Origin: Lepisosteus oculatus | Lineage: Eukaryota; Chordata; Actinopteri; Semionotiformes; Lepisosteidae | DNA length: 64,000 bases | Direction of reading: 5' to 3' | Assembly (NCBI RefSeq): GCF_040954835.1 | Contig: NC_090711.1 | Location: forward strand, 6,703,501-6,767,500 | In this document: positions 1 through 13,330 of the stretch, piece after piece | How the letters are laid out: each line of letters begins with the position of its first letter | Numbering within the stretch: the first letter of the stretch is position 1 | Made by a program: the position numbers and the translations under genes | Notes under the pieces: generated by a model | Databases searched by the model: none | The model's input: only the letters and a program-made list of their open reading frames with translations | What the model was told of the DNA's origin: nothing

Positions 1-719
1 ACTGGTCCAAGTGATTTGACCTCTTTTAGAAGAACAAGAAGGGATAGGAACAAGAGGTGAGCATTCGGTTCATTTGGCTTGTTCACTAGTATCTGACTGA
101 TCTGAGGATCTTGTTCTGCCACTTCATGAAAGAACCAGGCTGTCATCAACAATGTGATTGGATGTCTTGTTTCAGACTCCCACTACCTAAACCTTATTAA
201 AGACATGAATATTTGGACCCCTTTGTATAACATTTATTTTTAAGGAAAGCTCCCACAAAAACGGGTAAAATCCGCATAGATAGGCTGTTCCTGCGTCAAT
301 GACTACTAACGTTTTTTCAAACTACACAGTGTTTAGCCTAACCATACCAAACCTTGAAATGGTGAACACCTTCTTATCACCAAGAGTGAATGTCTTGAGA
401 ATAACAAAATAAATGGACATGAAGGAGCTTCTTTCCAAATGCAGGAAAAGAACAAGAGCACTGCAGTTAAATCTAAAGTTTAGAAAGCGGATGTTCACCC
501 CGTCTCACACTAGTTTGGGTACAGCATTCACAGACCGAAACCTCTGTAGTTTCACATCAAGAAATGTGGTGCAAAACAAATTAGTTTTGGAATAACAACC
601 CCTTGGTTAGGATCATGAATACACGCCTGTGTCTGAGGCTCTTTGATTAACCCTGTAAGGTGTGCCACAGTGCGGTGTGAACTATGCCATTCTTGCTGCG
701 AAATATTGTCTCTTCATTT

Positions 720-1180
720 CTCTGACAGCTCCCTTATTTCTCCATTACAGATTGCTGGCGGCTCCACTCGGCATGCATCATGGTGCGAGGGGCAGGCCTC
801 ATCGCCGCCGCTCTGTCGCTCTCATTTATTACCCAGTTTGTTTGCACTCTTATCCGCGGCCTTGCTCGGCCGCCCCATCCATCACCGGCACATCCGCTGC
901 CTGAGCCATCTCCCCGCTCGGGCCCAGGCTGTCTTCGCGGGACCCCTGCCTCTGCCACAACAGCGCCCTCTGCTGTCAGGCCCCCCGGCGGCTTGTTTTT
1001 GCCGCATTCTCTGGGAAGTGCAGTACATGTCTCGCGGAATTCGTCTTTTATAAAATAACCTCCCCAAAGTGTCCTTTTGGCACATCCCTGTAGGTTTATG
1101 TCAATAAATCCGAATTGCTTCACAGTTCTTCCTCGGATTTACCGTGGTTATACTGTGAATTGACTTCATTTTGCCATGCA
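720..1180. other. GC-rich conserved-element-like island
   Basis: A sharp GC and CpG rise inside AT-rich DNA, with non-repetitive complex sequence (ATCCGCGGCC, GGCATGCATCATGG). Several short frames on both strands overlap and none looks like protein. Candidate regulatory element of the MAFB-side desert, or an unknown CpG island. Confidence 0.35.
961..977 (-). promoter_or_regulatory. CTCF-like motif
   Basis: The minus strand reads ACAGCAGAGGGCGCTG. Against the core CCASYAGRKGGCRSY only the first base differs. Confidence 0.5.
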
Positions 1181-3329
1181 TTCCCACACCACACTCTGCT
1201 TTGCTAGAATTTAACCGTTTTTTAATTCGCTTTGCTATTTCTAGCTAATGTTATTCCATGTTAAACACCTGTGAGCATTGTCTTCTGCAATAAACACATA
1301 CAGAAGGTGACTCTCAGCATCAGAAAATCTGAATTTTGATTCTGTATTGTTTCATAGCTCTCTTATGTTTTCAACACATATCCTAACACCACTGAAACCG
1401 CAGTTCCTAAAAGCACTTCACTCCTGTGAAAGGAAAATTGACTGTTTTCCCATTCTGGAAGACACTGAGATTACACGTGGCTTGGAATTGTTTTGCCCTC
1501 GTAATTTTGAATCCTTATATGTTCTTACAATTCACACTGTCCTATACAGAGCTTTATAGCTGCCAGCACGCACAAGCCTATATATTCCGGTTCCGGTTTT
1601 GTCACTGTATTTAGTATTATAAATGTTGAATGGGATATACCAAGGTAAAGACATAGTAATATGCAGTAAAAAAAACTAAAACCAAAGAAACTGGGAAGAG
1701 GAGTCGTAAACCATTCATGGAAAAAATGGCAGAGCACGGTGATATAAGCCAGACAAAACCATGGAAAAAACTACAAGAAGAGCAGTGTCATTCTTAAGTG
1801 GTCTTTTTCCAGCAAGAACTGATTGCTGTCCTACAGCATAAGTAAGACATTTAAGAAAGGTCTTATGCCAATCTTAAAACAGATACATACATTAGTTTCA
1901 AGAGCAACCACCTGTAACAGCCTGCAAAGAACAGCACAGCACAAAACACAGCCAGTATGGACGCAAGCAAGAAGCAGACAATGACAATTACGCATTCTTG
2001 AAACATCTGAGGCACATTCTGCAATACAAAACAGTTGTTATCCCCTTTGTGAAGAATAAATATTTGTAACCTACTGTAAAGAAAGATTTGTTGCAAATTT
2101 GTTAAAGATTGGGTACAGACTGTTTGCGTGTATATCCACAATAAAAACACTCGCTAAACATTTTCAATTCCTCTGTATTGTGCTAGACTTGAATACACTG
2201 CATTTGGGTTGGATGCCAAGCAGTGAAGAATCTTCCTCCCAATTCACTTGTTATGGTGCTGTCCGAGTGACAAGTATACGTATAGAGTGAGTATTTATTT
2301 CCAGAATGCTTTGTTCCGTTTTCCTGTGATGATGTATGTTTCTTTTAGAAAACCATTGTGGGATTTTAAACCATAAACAATATTTCTCTCTCCGAAGACT
2401 CCTTGTGCAGCAGTCTTGAGAAACCTTGAAATTTCCTTTCCTTGATTTAATGGCTCGTAATTCTTGAAAGGCAATCCTTCTTCAGGCCTGGCCAGCACAT
2501 CCTTCAAGATCCTGAAGAGCCTCGAATTTGAGTTGCAACTCACAAGGTGTAAACCTTACCTATACCCAAGAATCTCCCTTAGACAAGCTCAAAGTATGGC
2601 ATGATGGTGCACATTTCCTGACCAGAAAAATAATGTAGCAATTAGGAATACTGTAAAGAATGCTTTATTTTTAATGTACTAAAATCAGTCAGACTTAAAT
2701 ATCAATGCCTAGACTAGACACTTCTTGTGTGTTCTGAAAATGCACATTAGGAGATCCTCTTCCTTCTCAGATCTTTGATTAGAAAAATACTTGGTCCTGT
2801 ATCCATTTTTGTCTTCTTTCCTAACAATAAAGAAATTGTAAAAGATCTCTTGTACATGAATTCCTAAGTCAGCGTGTCAAGGATATGTAATTGTTTACTC
2901 ATTCTCATGTTTATCCACAAGTGTCTTTCCATTTTCCATTTTGTGTCTACTAATTATGGGCTGATTTTCGCTTCTGACAAAAGGAAGTTTAGGTTTGATT
3001 TTTTTTTGGAGGGGGGGGTGATACTTCTTGAGAAACATGTGCATAACAAAAATGATGATGGAAAAGAAAAAAAGAATTGCAATTTCATTTTTAAATTCCT
3101 TTTTAATGATTCATAAATGGAAACAGTTGACACACAACAGATCACACTGCATCTAGCAAAAGCACATTTACAACTACATACAGTCACAAATGTAATCACT
3201 TAAACACCTAACAGATGTACTGCAACAACTAAACATGGTCTTGGGACTTTACCTATTTTCTCTAAGCATATTTCATCAGCACAACAACCTTTGTTCCACT
3301 TGGATTACTGTTTTTAACTCAGTTTGGGA
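1181..3329. other. AT-rich intergenic DNA
   Basis: No gene, repeat family or regulatory island recognised. Short homopolymer runs only (for example T and G runs at 3000-3018). Confidence 0.5.
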
Positions 3330-3566
3330 GGGAGGTCAGATCCCAACCTCTTCCATGTCTGCTCTCCTATATATATATATCTCCCCTCCTGAAAGTCCCT
3401 TTGCAAATCTTTCTCACACCCCTCCTGTCACTTCATGTACACCCTTGCAGCAGCTCCCTGGCTCATTCCTAGAGAAAGTGAGAAAAGGTACGGTCACCCT
3501 CATCCTTATGGCAAGTTACTGCACACAATCTCTAATGCATTTCGTCTCCATATCACATTTATTATG
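3330..3566 (+). repeat. unnamed dispersed repeat, copy 1
   Basis: Shares blocks in the same order with 15845-16089: CCTCCTGTCACTTC, TACACCCTTGCAGCAGCTCC, TGGCTCATTCCT, then CCTCATCC and GGCAAGT, and near the end CATTTCGTCTCC with CACATTTATTA. A run of TATATA lies at 3370. No coding sense. Confidence 0.55.
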
Positions 3567-5079
3567 ACCTGACAGAAGTACTGAAATGCAACTTGTAGTG
3601 CAGGATGTGGTTAGAAGGAACTGCCGGCAGATTTAATGATACCTTACAAAATAGATCTAGCAAAAGTGAAAAAAAAACCATTTCAGATTTGGAGCCAAAC
3701 ACCTGCAAGGACTTCAAACCCCACCACACCCATTGGCCTGCCACTAGCAGAATACAGGGGGTGTTTTTACTTCATTCCTAATGAACAATGTTGAGTTCAC
3801 CAAAAAAAAAAGATTTCCATGAACCTGAAAGCTTTGAGCCCGATGTCCTCTGAAAAATTCTCAATGGAAAACGGGTACAATTTGTATTGAAGTTCCTCCA
3901 ATAATTTCAAATCTTTGTCACAGGGTCATCTCAATTGGAAGACATTATTGGTGAAAAGTAATTGCAAAAGGTGGGCTTGAGCTTTCCTGCAAAATCAATT
4001 TTGGAGGATAAGCAGAAAGCAGAAACTGGTTTGCGCTGCTATAAAGTTTCTGCACCACTGATCTGGGGCCTGTTGACTTGGGGAATGAACATTGCGCTTT
4101 TGCTCATTTTTAAATTGGCAATAAATATACCCAGTGACCAAAGAAAAAATCATTAGCTCTCTATCTCTAATTGTTTTTTTCTTCTTTCCCCATGCATAAT
4201 CCAAAGTTCCTTACACTAGCTCTCATTAACAATGCATGAATTAATTAGTGCCTCCATAGGATTTCTGCACACTGAATCCATGAGATAAAAAGCATCCCAT
4301 TTCTTTCTCGTTCCTGCTTCCTTTCTGTTCTGTTTTTAATTGTATAGTTTTCATGTCATGTCGATAGGACAGAAGGATTAATTTCACAATACATCAGGCT
4401 TATTGACCCTGCAGTCAATGTATTTTATTTCTTTAAAGTGCTAATTACATGAAACAAGAAAAGTAAATTGCAATTTAACCTGCTCAGTAGTTTTTCCAAT
4501 AAAATAAGACAAATGTTTTCTTTTTTTTTTCTAGCTTTTTAAAAGCTGGAATTCCAGTTCTCTCGTTCGAAGCTTCTTCTGGGTGAGACCCTTTTGTGCA
4601 GCAGTTGATGTACACTCTGGTCTTCACTGCTTTGGATAAGGAGTCTGTTAACTAATTAATAATATTACCTACAGTACGTCTGTGAGATCTAAAATAACTC
4701 CCTGTCAAAGAATCCATACCCCTTGAATTAAGGTAACATAATTTGAGCTTCACTTGGCCCATGGTCTTTATCCTTTCTTATTCACTAATCTGCTATGTGT
4801 GGTTAAGGATAAATAGTAAATAATTCATTTTGATTACAATTACTAAGGTTTGGCACACAATTTTAAACTCAATTGAAGCGAAAATGTCACTAGGAGCTGG
4901 GATAACATGATAGAAAAAGAAGGCAAACTGAATACAGAATGACAAAGGCAGAATCAATGAAGTGAAAAGAGTTAAGCACAAGTTAAGCACACCGAAGACG
5001 AGAATGAACTGTGATAATCCATTGCATTGCATTACTCCAAAAAGTAAACCGCAAACACCTCCTAGCACAACAGCAACAA

Positions 5080-5500
5080 CTGAATCAGAGGTTAGAGATT
5101 TTCTTTTCTAATCTGCGCTATCAGTCCATGTCGATCACACTCCCAGCCTGGTGTGCAGTGATGTGCTGTACAGCGTATGTTCGCCCGGCTGATGCCCCCC
5201 CTCTCAATCCACCTCCCTAATGAACTGAAAGGTCAAACTGCTAATAAAACTATTAGCAGAAACGAATCTCTCCGATGTGTTAATGCACTTTTAATTCCTG
5301 TTAGCAAATTTCATCCCCCAGCAGTTTGCTGCTGCTAATGAGAAATAAAACTGTGTGCGTTCAGCGGGGGCACACCAGGAGGCTGTCAGCTCCCCCCTCT
5401 CTCTCCCAGCCACTTGTGATGTTATTCACGGGCGGAATTTAATTTCCAGCCGCGTGGTTCTGACGGGTTAATTAGGGAGTGAACTCCCATCTGTTCTCCT
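5080..5500. other. enhancer-like island (candidate conserved non-coding element)
   Basis: Contains homeobox-type cores within complex sequence: GGTCAAACTGCTAATAAAAC, TGCTGCTAATGAG, GGGTTAATTAGGG, AATTTAATTTCC. No repeat signature and no credible frame. Conservation cannot be tested here. Confidence 0.35.
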
Positions 5501-6419
5501 GGGCCACAGCGCAAAAACGGTATTTGAACTGCTCTTTTTCCTTTACTTATTTCTTCCTGAAGTTCTAGCGCAAGAAAATGGATAAGGTTGCTTTACAGAA
5601 AAAATCTCGCCATTATGCAGGGGAGATGAATAGAACTGAGCACTATGGTTCACAAGCTCCATATTCTCATTGGTATGACTTAATAAAGTAATTATAATAC
5701 ACAAATTAGGAGATGTGAAGCACATTACAGCACAAGATGTAAAATGTCATGTTCTGTGTAATGTATTTGGATACCTTCATACATTTTCAGGCATAAGGAT
5801 GCTGCACAAACTGTATTAATCTCCAGAAAGGCTCTTACGCTCACCTTAGATTCCAATAGGGAAAGAGGCTCCTATTCAAAAGTTTACCACAGGCCACAAA
5901 ACAGTATATGCCACAAAACAACATAGACCAAATGCTAAAGAGCCAGAGAGCCATGAAAACAGTTTCAAATATGGAAGATCCAACCCTTTTCCCTGCGACT
6001 CCTTTTTGCTCCTAATGATAGGGATGTCAGAAAGTTTCAGTTCCTGTTTCAAAAAAAGGGGATTTTAAAAGAAAGTGTGTGTGTGTGTGGGGGGGTTTAA
6101 AGACAATAGGCACTCTTACATGATGAATACCTCTTTGTTGCTGAAGCATTTTTAAGTTTTATTCTATTCACAAATCTTCAATGTCCCTTTGTTCTTTTTT
6201 TTTTAACGAAGACGTCCCTCTTGGTGCCTTAATGCAGGTGCCAAACCTGTATCTCAGCTGTGCAAAGCACAGGATAGTCTCCCTGTTCTCACTGATACAG
6301 GAGCCTCCAGTCTCCTTTGGCTATCCTCCTGCTCTCCTGTTGTTCTACATTACGAGTCCTGCTCAGGGGAGGAGGGGCAACAACATTCTATTACCAAACT
6401 GCGCCTTTTAATCAATAAA

Positions 6420-6790
6420 GAGATAAAAGATATTTTAATCAAAGACATATTTCCTTGTTTGTGTAATGCCTCCTCGCACATAATCTTTAAACACTGAAAA
6501 TGATGCATAATGCACTCCCAGAGAGCCACTCATCCATATAAATAAAAAATAAGGCAGTCAGCAGAAAAATACACCCAGCGAGCAGACGCACCACAGCCGC
6601 CAAATTGCATTAGGACGTTTATATTAAAGGAAATTGCATCCTGTAAACTTAAATAATATCTCCCTTTACCCACCCTCCATTCGCCACTGCCAATTAGAAC
6701 TCGGGTTATTTGTTCAACACGTAAGCGGCTACTCACTACAGTGATGGCACTGAATGAGATTATCAAGAAACCTGACCCGCCTCAACTGAG
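6420..6790. other. enhancer-like island (candidate conserved non-coding element)
   Basis: AAAATGATGCATAATGCAC, CCAAATTGCATTAGGAC, GGAAATTGCATCC and CTGCCAATTAGAAC are POU/octamer-like and homeobox-like sites packed into 350 bp of low-repeat sequence. Confidence 0.35.
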
Positions 6791-8199
6791 CCCAGCTGAG
6801 CCCATTTTCTGGATAACGAGCAGTATATCAGGGAAGATAGGGTTTCTGTCTTTGGGTTAAAAGGCTCTTGACACCAGGAAACTAAAAGAATACAGCAGGG
6901 TTGTTTTGCCAGTAGTTATTATAAGACAAAAAGTAGTTGTGTCTGGCAAGTTTGTGCACTTGATTGTGGAAGCAGTTATTGCTCTTGAGAGGGCTGGATT
7001 GCATGAAGAAACATGGGATCTGATTTCCCCTGAACTGAACTAGGGGCGAAAGGCATTTGAAACATGTTCACTCTAACTAAAGACAGCAGTTGCATTTGGA
7101 GTTGTGAAATCACCACTTGGTGAAATTCCGACTCCAGATTCATTTCAGATATAGCAACCCAGAGAGTGACCCAGAAAAACAGGTCAATGAATGGAAAATT
7201 TAAAATCTGTTGCCTAATATGCCTATAAGTTTAGGAACACTCTGACTGCATGATCTTCCACTAACCTGACCATGTGATGTTAATGTTCTGCTTTCCAATG
7301 GTTTTCGCTGAAGTAGCATAATTATTTTTCCCAAGCCCAAGTTTACATATATTACTCTTATTGTGCCTTATATTCGTCAGGGCTCTGGACAAGTTCAATA
7401 GCGTAAGCTTTCAAACCTGTAACGACATTTGTTCACTGCATAACATTGTTAACTAAAAAGAAAAAGTGACATGCCAGAAGAAATACATAAGGATGACATT
7501 CATACTAACAATATTGTTTTTATACAGTGCCAAGGCCTCCACTTGATAAATATAAGTGCATCGAGACAATGAAACTGATATCTGTGAAAACCACATTACT
7601 CAGAAAATCCCGGCACCTCTGTTTGATATTATAAATGACTTGGAGGGCCCAAAGCCCTGATTTGAACTCAGCTCTGGCAACGCACTGTGTAACACACAGA
7701 TCTGCACCAAACAAGACGGTAGTTCAGACCTGTGTGAAGAATGGATAATAGCTACTTCTGTAATTAGTGGCAACTGTACATTAATTAAAGAAAACAAATG
7801 TTAGTATTAACTGGAAACAAAGCAAATAATATATTTATAGATGTATTTACATTTACATATCTTATATGTTACAATCACAAAATAAGGTATTTGGACTTGG
7901 AGACCAGCACTAAATATCACAGTTTGTCAGGTTATTTACAGTAAGCTGTTCTGGAGAACTTGGTTACTTTGTGACTGAACATCAGAGAATTATCATTCAT
8001 TGTGATTTGTAAGAGCACCATTCTAAAAGAGTTACAAAAAAATACAGAACAATACTATACCAGTGAGTTATTTTTCAAGACAAAGAAAAGCAAATTCCTT
8101 CAGATACCATGCTTCTTAAAAAACAGATTACATGTTTTTGCAGGTTTGATGCAGTTTTTAGTGACTTACAGGGTCCTAAGGTATTGTGAAATCGGTAGA

Positions 8200-8700
8200 A
8201 AAAGTACCCGGTATTTAATGAGAAAAAATGACAACGAGTCTGTAAAACCAGACATGCAGCACATGAGCTGCAGTCACGAGTTTGGCCAAGACAGTTTCTT
8301 GGTTGTTTGTGGTTAACAGGCCAGCCTTTTATTAATGCAGAGGACGCAAGAGCAAGCGCGCATTATGCCTAGGAAAGGAAACAGCAGCCCTCTAATAATG
8401 ATTCATGCTTTCCGTCAGGCTCCCTGACAGGCCAGGTTCGATCCCTGTTCACAGCACTGTAACGCGATCCCCAGGAACATCATCATAACTGCATGTTGGT
8501 GGTGTTTGGGCGCTGACATATTGATCCACTCTCAGTTAAGAGATTTGATAGATTACGTTCAATGCCGATTGAAAAACTTAAAGGGAGACACAGCAGGAAC
8601 CAGGAGGTCTTTCCAGACAAGTGCACCTCTGATCCAGGCAAAGCATAGGAACAAAGAGCCAAGACCTGCAGCCCGGACAAAGCGCTGGGGCCAACACTGA
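8200..8700. other. enhancer-like island (candidate conserved non-coding element)
   Basis: TTGTTTGTGGTTAACAGGCC (forkhead and RUNX-like), TTTATTAATGCAGAGGACG, GCGCGCATTATGCC and CATATTGATCCACTC lie in complex sequence of moderate GC, unlike the AT-rich flanks. Confidence 0.35.
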
Positions 8701-9099
8701 GTGAACTGAACTATACAAAACCCAGAGCTCCCCTATTTACAGACCCCACAGTATGCTAGACACCCTGGCAAAATGAACTCAAACCCAAGTTAACAACACA
8801 AAATACAATTAAATCATCACCAATTTTAAAAAGAAACTCTTCACGAGTAAAAACTGCATACTCCCACTTCCCCTTTGCAATTCCACTTTCTGTACTTTTC
8901 TTCCTCAGGTTCTGAAATGGAATCTATTTTAATGTTTGAAGTCCAAAAAGTCTTAGCTTATCGAGCAAAACCTCTTAGGGTTGTTTCTGGCACTAAGAGG
9001 AAATCTGTTAAGGTTTTCAGTTCTTTGTGTATTCATCACTACATTATACTATTTGATCATTTTTGTAGGATTAGAAACCGTGTTTTCTTTTGCTGTCCA

Positions 9100-9460
9100 G
9101 CATAAGATAAAACCCTGCAGCCCCTGTAAAGCTCTTGCAGTGTTAATGACTAATTTCACCTCAGATATCGGACAGGAGCTAGTTAGGCCTTTTTGGGGGT
9201 TTCTGTGTCTCCAAGGAGAGTGCCTGAGAGCTGGTGAAATAATCACACTAACTATGGAAGAAACACCAGCAATCAGAGCCCAGCTATTGTTCTGCCAGCC
9301 CCTGACAGGATGTGATTTAGCACCAGAGGGGCACAGAGCTCAGGTCACAGTCTTGCTGTGGGCCCTGAACTATCCTTCTGTAAGATGGCAGAATGAATCA
9401 TGCCTGCCCAGGAGTCAGCCTGCCTGTGCAAACATGACAAATCAGGTGTTTATTTACATT
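9100..9460. other. enhancer-like island (candidate conserved non-coding element)
   Basis: GTGTTAATGACTAATTTCACC, CAGATATCGGACAGG, GAATGAATCATGCC and ACATGACAAATCAGG occur in low-repeat sequence of raised GC. A 160-codon plus frame spans it but has no protein-like features. Confidence 0.3.
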
Positions 9461-9904
9461 TAAAAACCAAAGGAAAAACTTCAAAAAATCAATAGTAAGG
9501 ACAATAGGTGCTCACTTTTTCTATATAAAAACACATACATTGTAGGAATACAGAAGCTGTTATGTGGATTTCCAACAGGAAACTGGAATTTTATGAAGCA
9601 GCTCTTCATTTAAACCTCAGCTTTACAGTGCTCCCAGGTGACTTAACCAATAAAAGCTTCTGCTAACACCACAGGCTGAGCTCTGTAGTCCAGAGATTGT
9701 CATTACCCAATTGCAACTGAGATTTCCCAAAGGGTGTCACACAAGTGGCTGCACACAAGTAGGGTTCAGTGGGTTTGAAGTTAGACAAGCAGCTTGCCAG
9801 TGAAAGCTGCATCTGTCCTTAGTCTGTAATTTGAAGCATGAAACTCAAGAACGTCATGTAAATACTATCCCCAAATTGTAACCAGTTATGGTCACACAAT
9901 ACAA

Positions 9905-10285
9905 GAAAGTTGCTACTGTTGAGGAAGTACAAAAAAGAGAAAGCAGACTAATTACTTGTTTAGGAGTAAAGTCGTACTCAGAGGATCCGAATCTTCTTAG
10001 CCTAGTGCACAGAAATTATATGGGGACTTGATTTGGATGTTCAAAATCCCAAACACCATTAAGTCATCTTGGAGTATTTCTTCCAGATCAGCAGCAATAC
10101 AAAAAGCTAGGGGCAAAACTGGAAAATATGTTTAAGAGCATTTTAGAAAACCTGAAGACTGCTTTAGGGACCAATTCCCCAGTCATGTGAGTGGAGCTGA
10201 CCCCATAGAATGTTTTTTGTAAAGGATTAGGTAAGCAGGCTGTGTGAAATCCTCTCTTTTTTCACATTTCTCATGTTCTTATATT
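9905..10285 (+). mobile_element. 3' end of a non-LTR retrotransposon (CR1/L2-like)
   Basis: AAGAGAAAGCAGACTAATTAC, TTAGCCTAGTGCACAGAAATTATATGGGG, AAGTCATCTTGGAGTATTTC and GGATTAGGTAAGCAGGCTGTG, then CATTTCTCATGTTCTTATATTC, is the familiar end of a fish LINE. The reading frame is decayed and only the 3' end is present. Confidence 0.5.
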
Positions 10286-10292
10286 CTTCAGC

Positions 10293-10307
10293 CCAGCAGG
10301 TGGTGCT
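10293..10307 (+). promoter_or_regulatory. CTCF-like motif
   Basis: CCAGCAGGTGGTGCT matches CCASYAGRKGGCRSY except T for C in GGC. It lies just after a LINE tail. Confidence 0.35.
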
Positions 10308-10309
10308 GC

Positions 10310-12639
10310 TGGGGGCTCACAATGAGAAAAGAAAAAGCTGACCGGATGAATTCCAGCAAGAATGCTTCATGCAGTGTCGTTTTTGTCTCACCTGCCCTCG
10401 GACTAGGGCTGTAGCTAAAGAACAGGTGGTTACAGAGGCACAAACTCAACATTCACTCCAAAATGAGACACTGTAATGCTCTGGCAGTCTAGCTTGCTGG
10501 AAACCACAATTCCACTATATTCCAGTCCAATGATGGTTAGTCAAGACTATCTGTTTTGTATTTCTTCAAAACAATAAGCTGCTGTTTGTCCTTTGTTTAG
10601 AGCCTGTAGGAATCCCAACTTTCCACTGATGAAATCATTGTTTTTCTTTTGATATTTGCTGCAATACAACTTGCATCCTACTGAGCAATGCGAAAGAAGA
10701 TCAATATGACTCTGCTTTGTGTTTGATAAAGACTTTATTCTTTTTATGCTGTGCACACATTCCTTCAGTACGTTGCAGTTCACGTCTGGAAAGTAAAACA
10801 TTCTATCTTAATTTCATTGGGCCAAAATAATGTTTTTAAGAATTATTAGCTTTATCAGAATATTATTTAGCAGGCATTTTTTCAGAAGGGCTATTTGTTA
10901 GGTAGTTACCATGACACATTTCATTGTTGAAACCAATTCACACTGTTAGTGGCAAAAAGCAGTTTGAAAATCTATGGAGAGCATTATTTGTATTTTAGCA
11001 TTTAAAGTGTAAAATTCTTCAACCAACAGTGTCCCTAGATCTGTCAAAGTAATTGAACACTTCTTGATGTTTTCTGTTATACTCCACAACTGCTCTCCAG
11101 CAGCCAGGTTCTGTTTGCTTTGTCTTCACCATGTTAAGATTTGTCAATGACCTTGGTGTCGAGCGCTTCTCTTTTTTTTTCATTGCATACCTTTTCACAG
11201 TAATTGTAATGACTGTTGACCAGTGTCTGAAACATACAATACAATTCATATTAAAGAAAATGGTGTAAATTCATTTTATTGTTACAAGAATAAAGTGTGA
11301 ATTTCATCTTCCATGTTTTGGAATATATAGAGCAAAACATACATTACCAAGTAGGCTAGATAAGCCAAATTCCCTGGTCATTTGTAAATGTTCTTTTGTT
11401 TTTATAATCATCATACTAACTGCAGAAGGAACACGGACATACAGTGCACTCACTGAGACTGTTGTTTTAGACAGTGTCAGACAGTCTTCTATCACTTTTC
11501 CTGGCTACAATAATCCCCACATCTCCGTCTTCCTGAATACTGGTGGGACCATTAGAATATGCAGTTCAGTCCCATACTCCATTACTCCCATTGCATTAAC
11601 AAATGAAGGCCATCCTGCAATGGGATGGGATTCCACTGCTAATGTTTCTTGTGGACTTCATGTCCTGTCTGGAGAGCCATTCATATAATTCTGACAGCTA
11701 ACATTACATTGTATATACCATACACTGACTCCGTGCTGATCCCTATCTATGACTAATGAATGGACTGGGCTTGGGTTGGATACACTGGCAGACTCAGAGA
11801 CATGAGAGAGTGAGCAACTTTAAACCACAGTCAATCAATTCAAAATATGGGTTTCTTCCATCCTAACTAAAAGGACTGATCCATTTATTTCCATTCTATT
11901 TACTTTTAATTCTGTCTAAAGACCCAGCAAGACCAAGACCTTATGTTCTTATATTTGTGTTTTGAATTTTGCATTACCTTTAGTTATGGCCATTATGTAA
12001 AATAATAATTTAATCTCTGTATAGTCTTCTCCCTTGGCCTATACTTATCTGAATGAACAAGGGTCTTAAACGGTGTTGTTCTGTAGCTACTATTGTCATT
12101 TAAAAAAAAAAACAAGATGCTAACTCGTTTTTTTGTGTATATATATCAATCCTGGGAAAAGGTTGAATTGGCTCTTCCAAGGTCAATTCAACCTGTCTGT
12201 GTGAAGGCACAAAAGACAAAATCAACCAGATGGGAAAGCTAATGAAAATCCATGCTTAGATGATCTAATCAAAGTCAGTTCAAAGAGAATTCCAGACTTC
12301 AGTGGCACTTTTAAGGGAACTATTATAGTAGGCAGGTCTCATATACAGTATGTACATGCACATTAAATAGCCAGGTTGATGAATCTATTTCTTTTTAAAA
12401 ATGCATATTGGGTATAATTTAATAAATTATTAATCTATGAGACATCGGGACCATTGTAAATCTACGGTGATGGGTAAATAGGACATGCAGAGTGTACACT
12501 GTATCACACCGCTTTTCTCTTTATTTTTGACAACAAGAAAACAGATTGGGCTTCTTTCAAAAAAAAAAAAAAGCCGTCAAGGATTTTGTCATATCTTACA
12601 TCACTGCCCCATCTCGAGTAAACCAAGCAGTGGCCAAGG
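10310..12639. other. intergenic DNA with nothing recognised
   Basis: AT-rich sequence with short frames lacking protein-like composition. No tRNA or known repeat seen. Confidence 0.45.
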
Positions 12640-13330
12640 ATGAAAGTGCTGGAAAATGGAAGTAATTCTAAACCATTTTCTGCCCAGGAGCCCCCAGCAT
12701 CAAGAAGACAAATGTTCCCAGGCAATGACAGAGTGCCTGGCCCACAAATCACTGCCCGCTGTCCCGTCCAGTCCTCCCCCTGATCGCCCTCCTCCATTAG
12801 TCATCAGCACAGAGAGAGCACCAGCCAGGATCAGTAATTAGACAAGGACAAATAGCCAGCCACAGACACGGATGGCTCTCTCCGCTGAATAAAGGGCCGT
12901 TACCATACCGACCGATGGGCAACACGCTCGGCTTGGGGAGAGAGGCTCTGCCCGCACGATGGCAACTCATTTGTTATCCAAGCTTCTCTGTGCCCCAGGC
13001 CGGACATGCCGACCCCCCGCCCCTTCAAAACTGCCAGAAGAAAATTTGGGAAAACTGAATTTCTCCCATGCCCCAGTCTTTGCCTGGGATGCTCAGAAGT
13101 TTTGGAAAACAGGTGCTCTAGAGCAGGATGGAAAATGAGGACGACATGGGGGACCATAAGGAGCAAGAGTGCTCTCCGCTCTCCTGTGTCCACTTGCTTG
13201 TCGCTCTTGCTGGGAAGATCTTCCTCACACAGGTAGAGCAGGCTGCCTGTGATGGCAGATTTTTCCAACAAAGGCCACCAAGACAAGGCATCTGCTAATG
13301 CCAGGCTCGTGGAAGCCCCAGAGCCCCAGG
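12640..13330. other. enhancer-like island (candidate conserved non-coding element)
   Basis: A raised-GC, repeat-free block of about 700 bp with CCATTAGTCATCAGC, GATCAGTAATTAGACAAGG, GCTGAATAAAGGGCCG and GAGGAGTAATTAATGC. Largest such island in the window. Confidence 0.4.

Noticed and set aside
734-1123. 129-codon minus frame and several plus frames in the GC-rich island
   Set aside because: Overlapping frames on both strands in a CpG-rich block, no protein-like composition or splice context.
8981-9463. 160-codon plus frame
   Set aside because: No recognisable domain and start/stop context looks incidental; the region reads better as a regulatory island.
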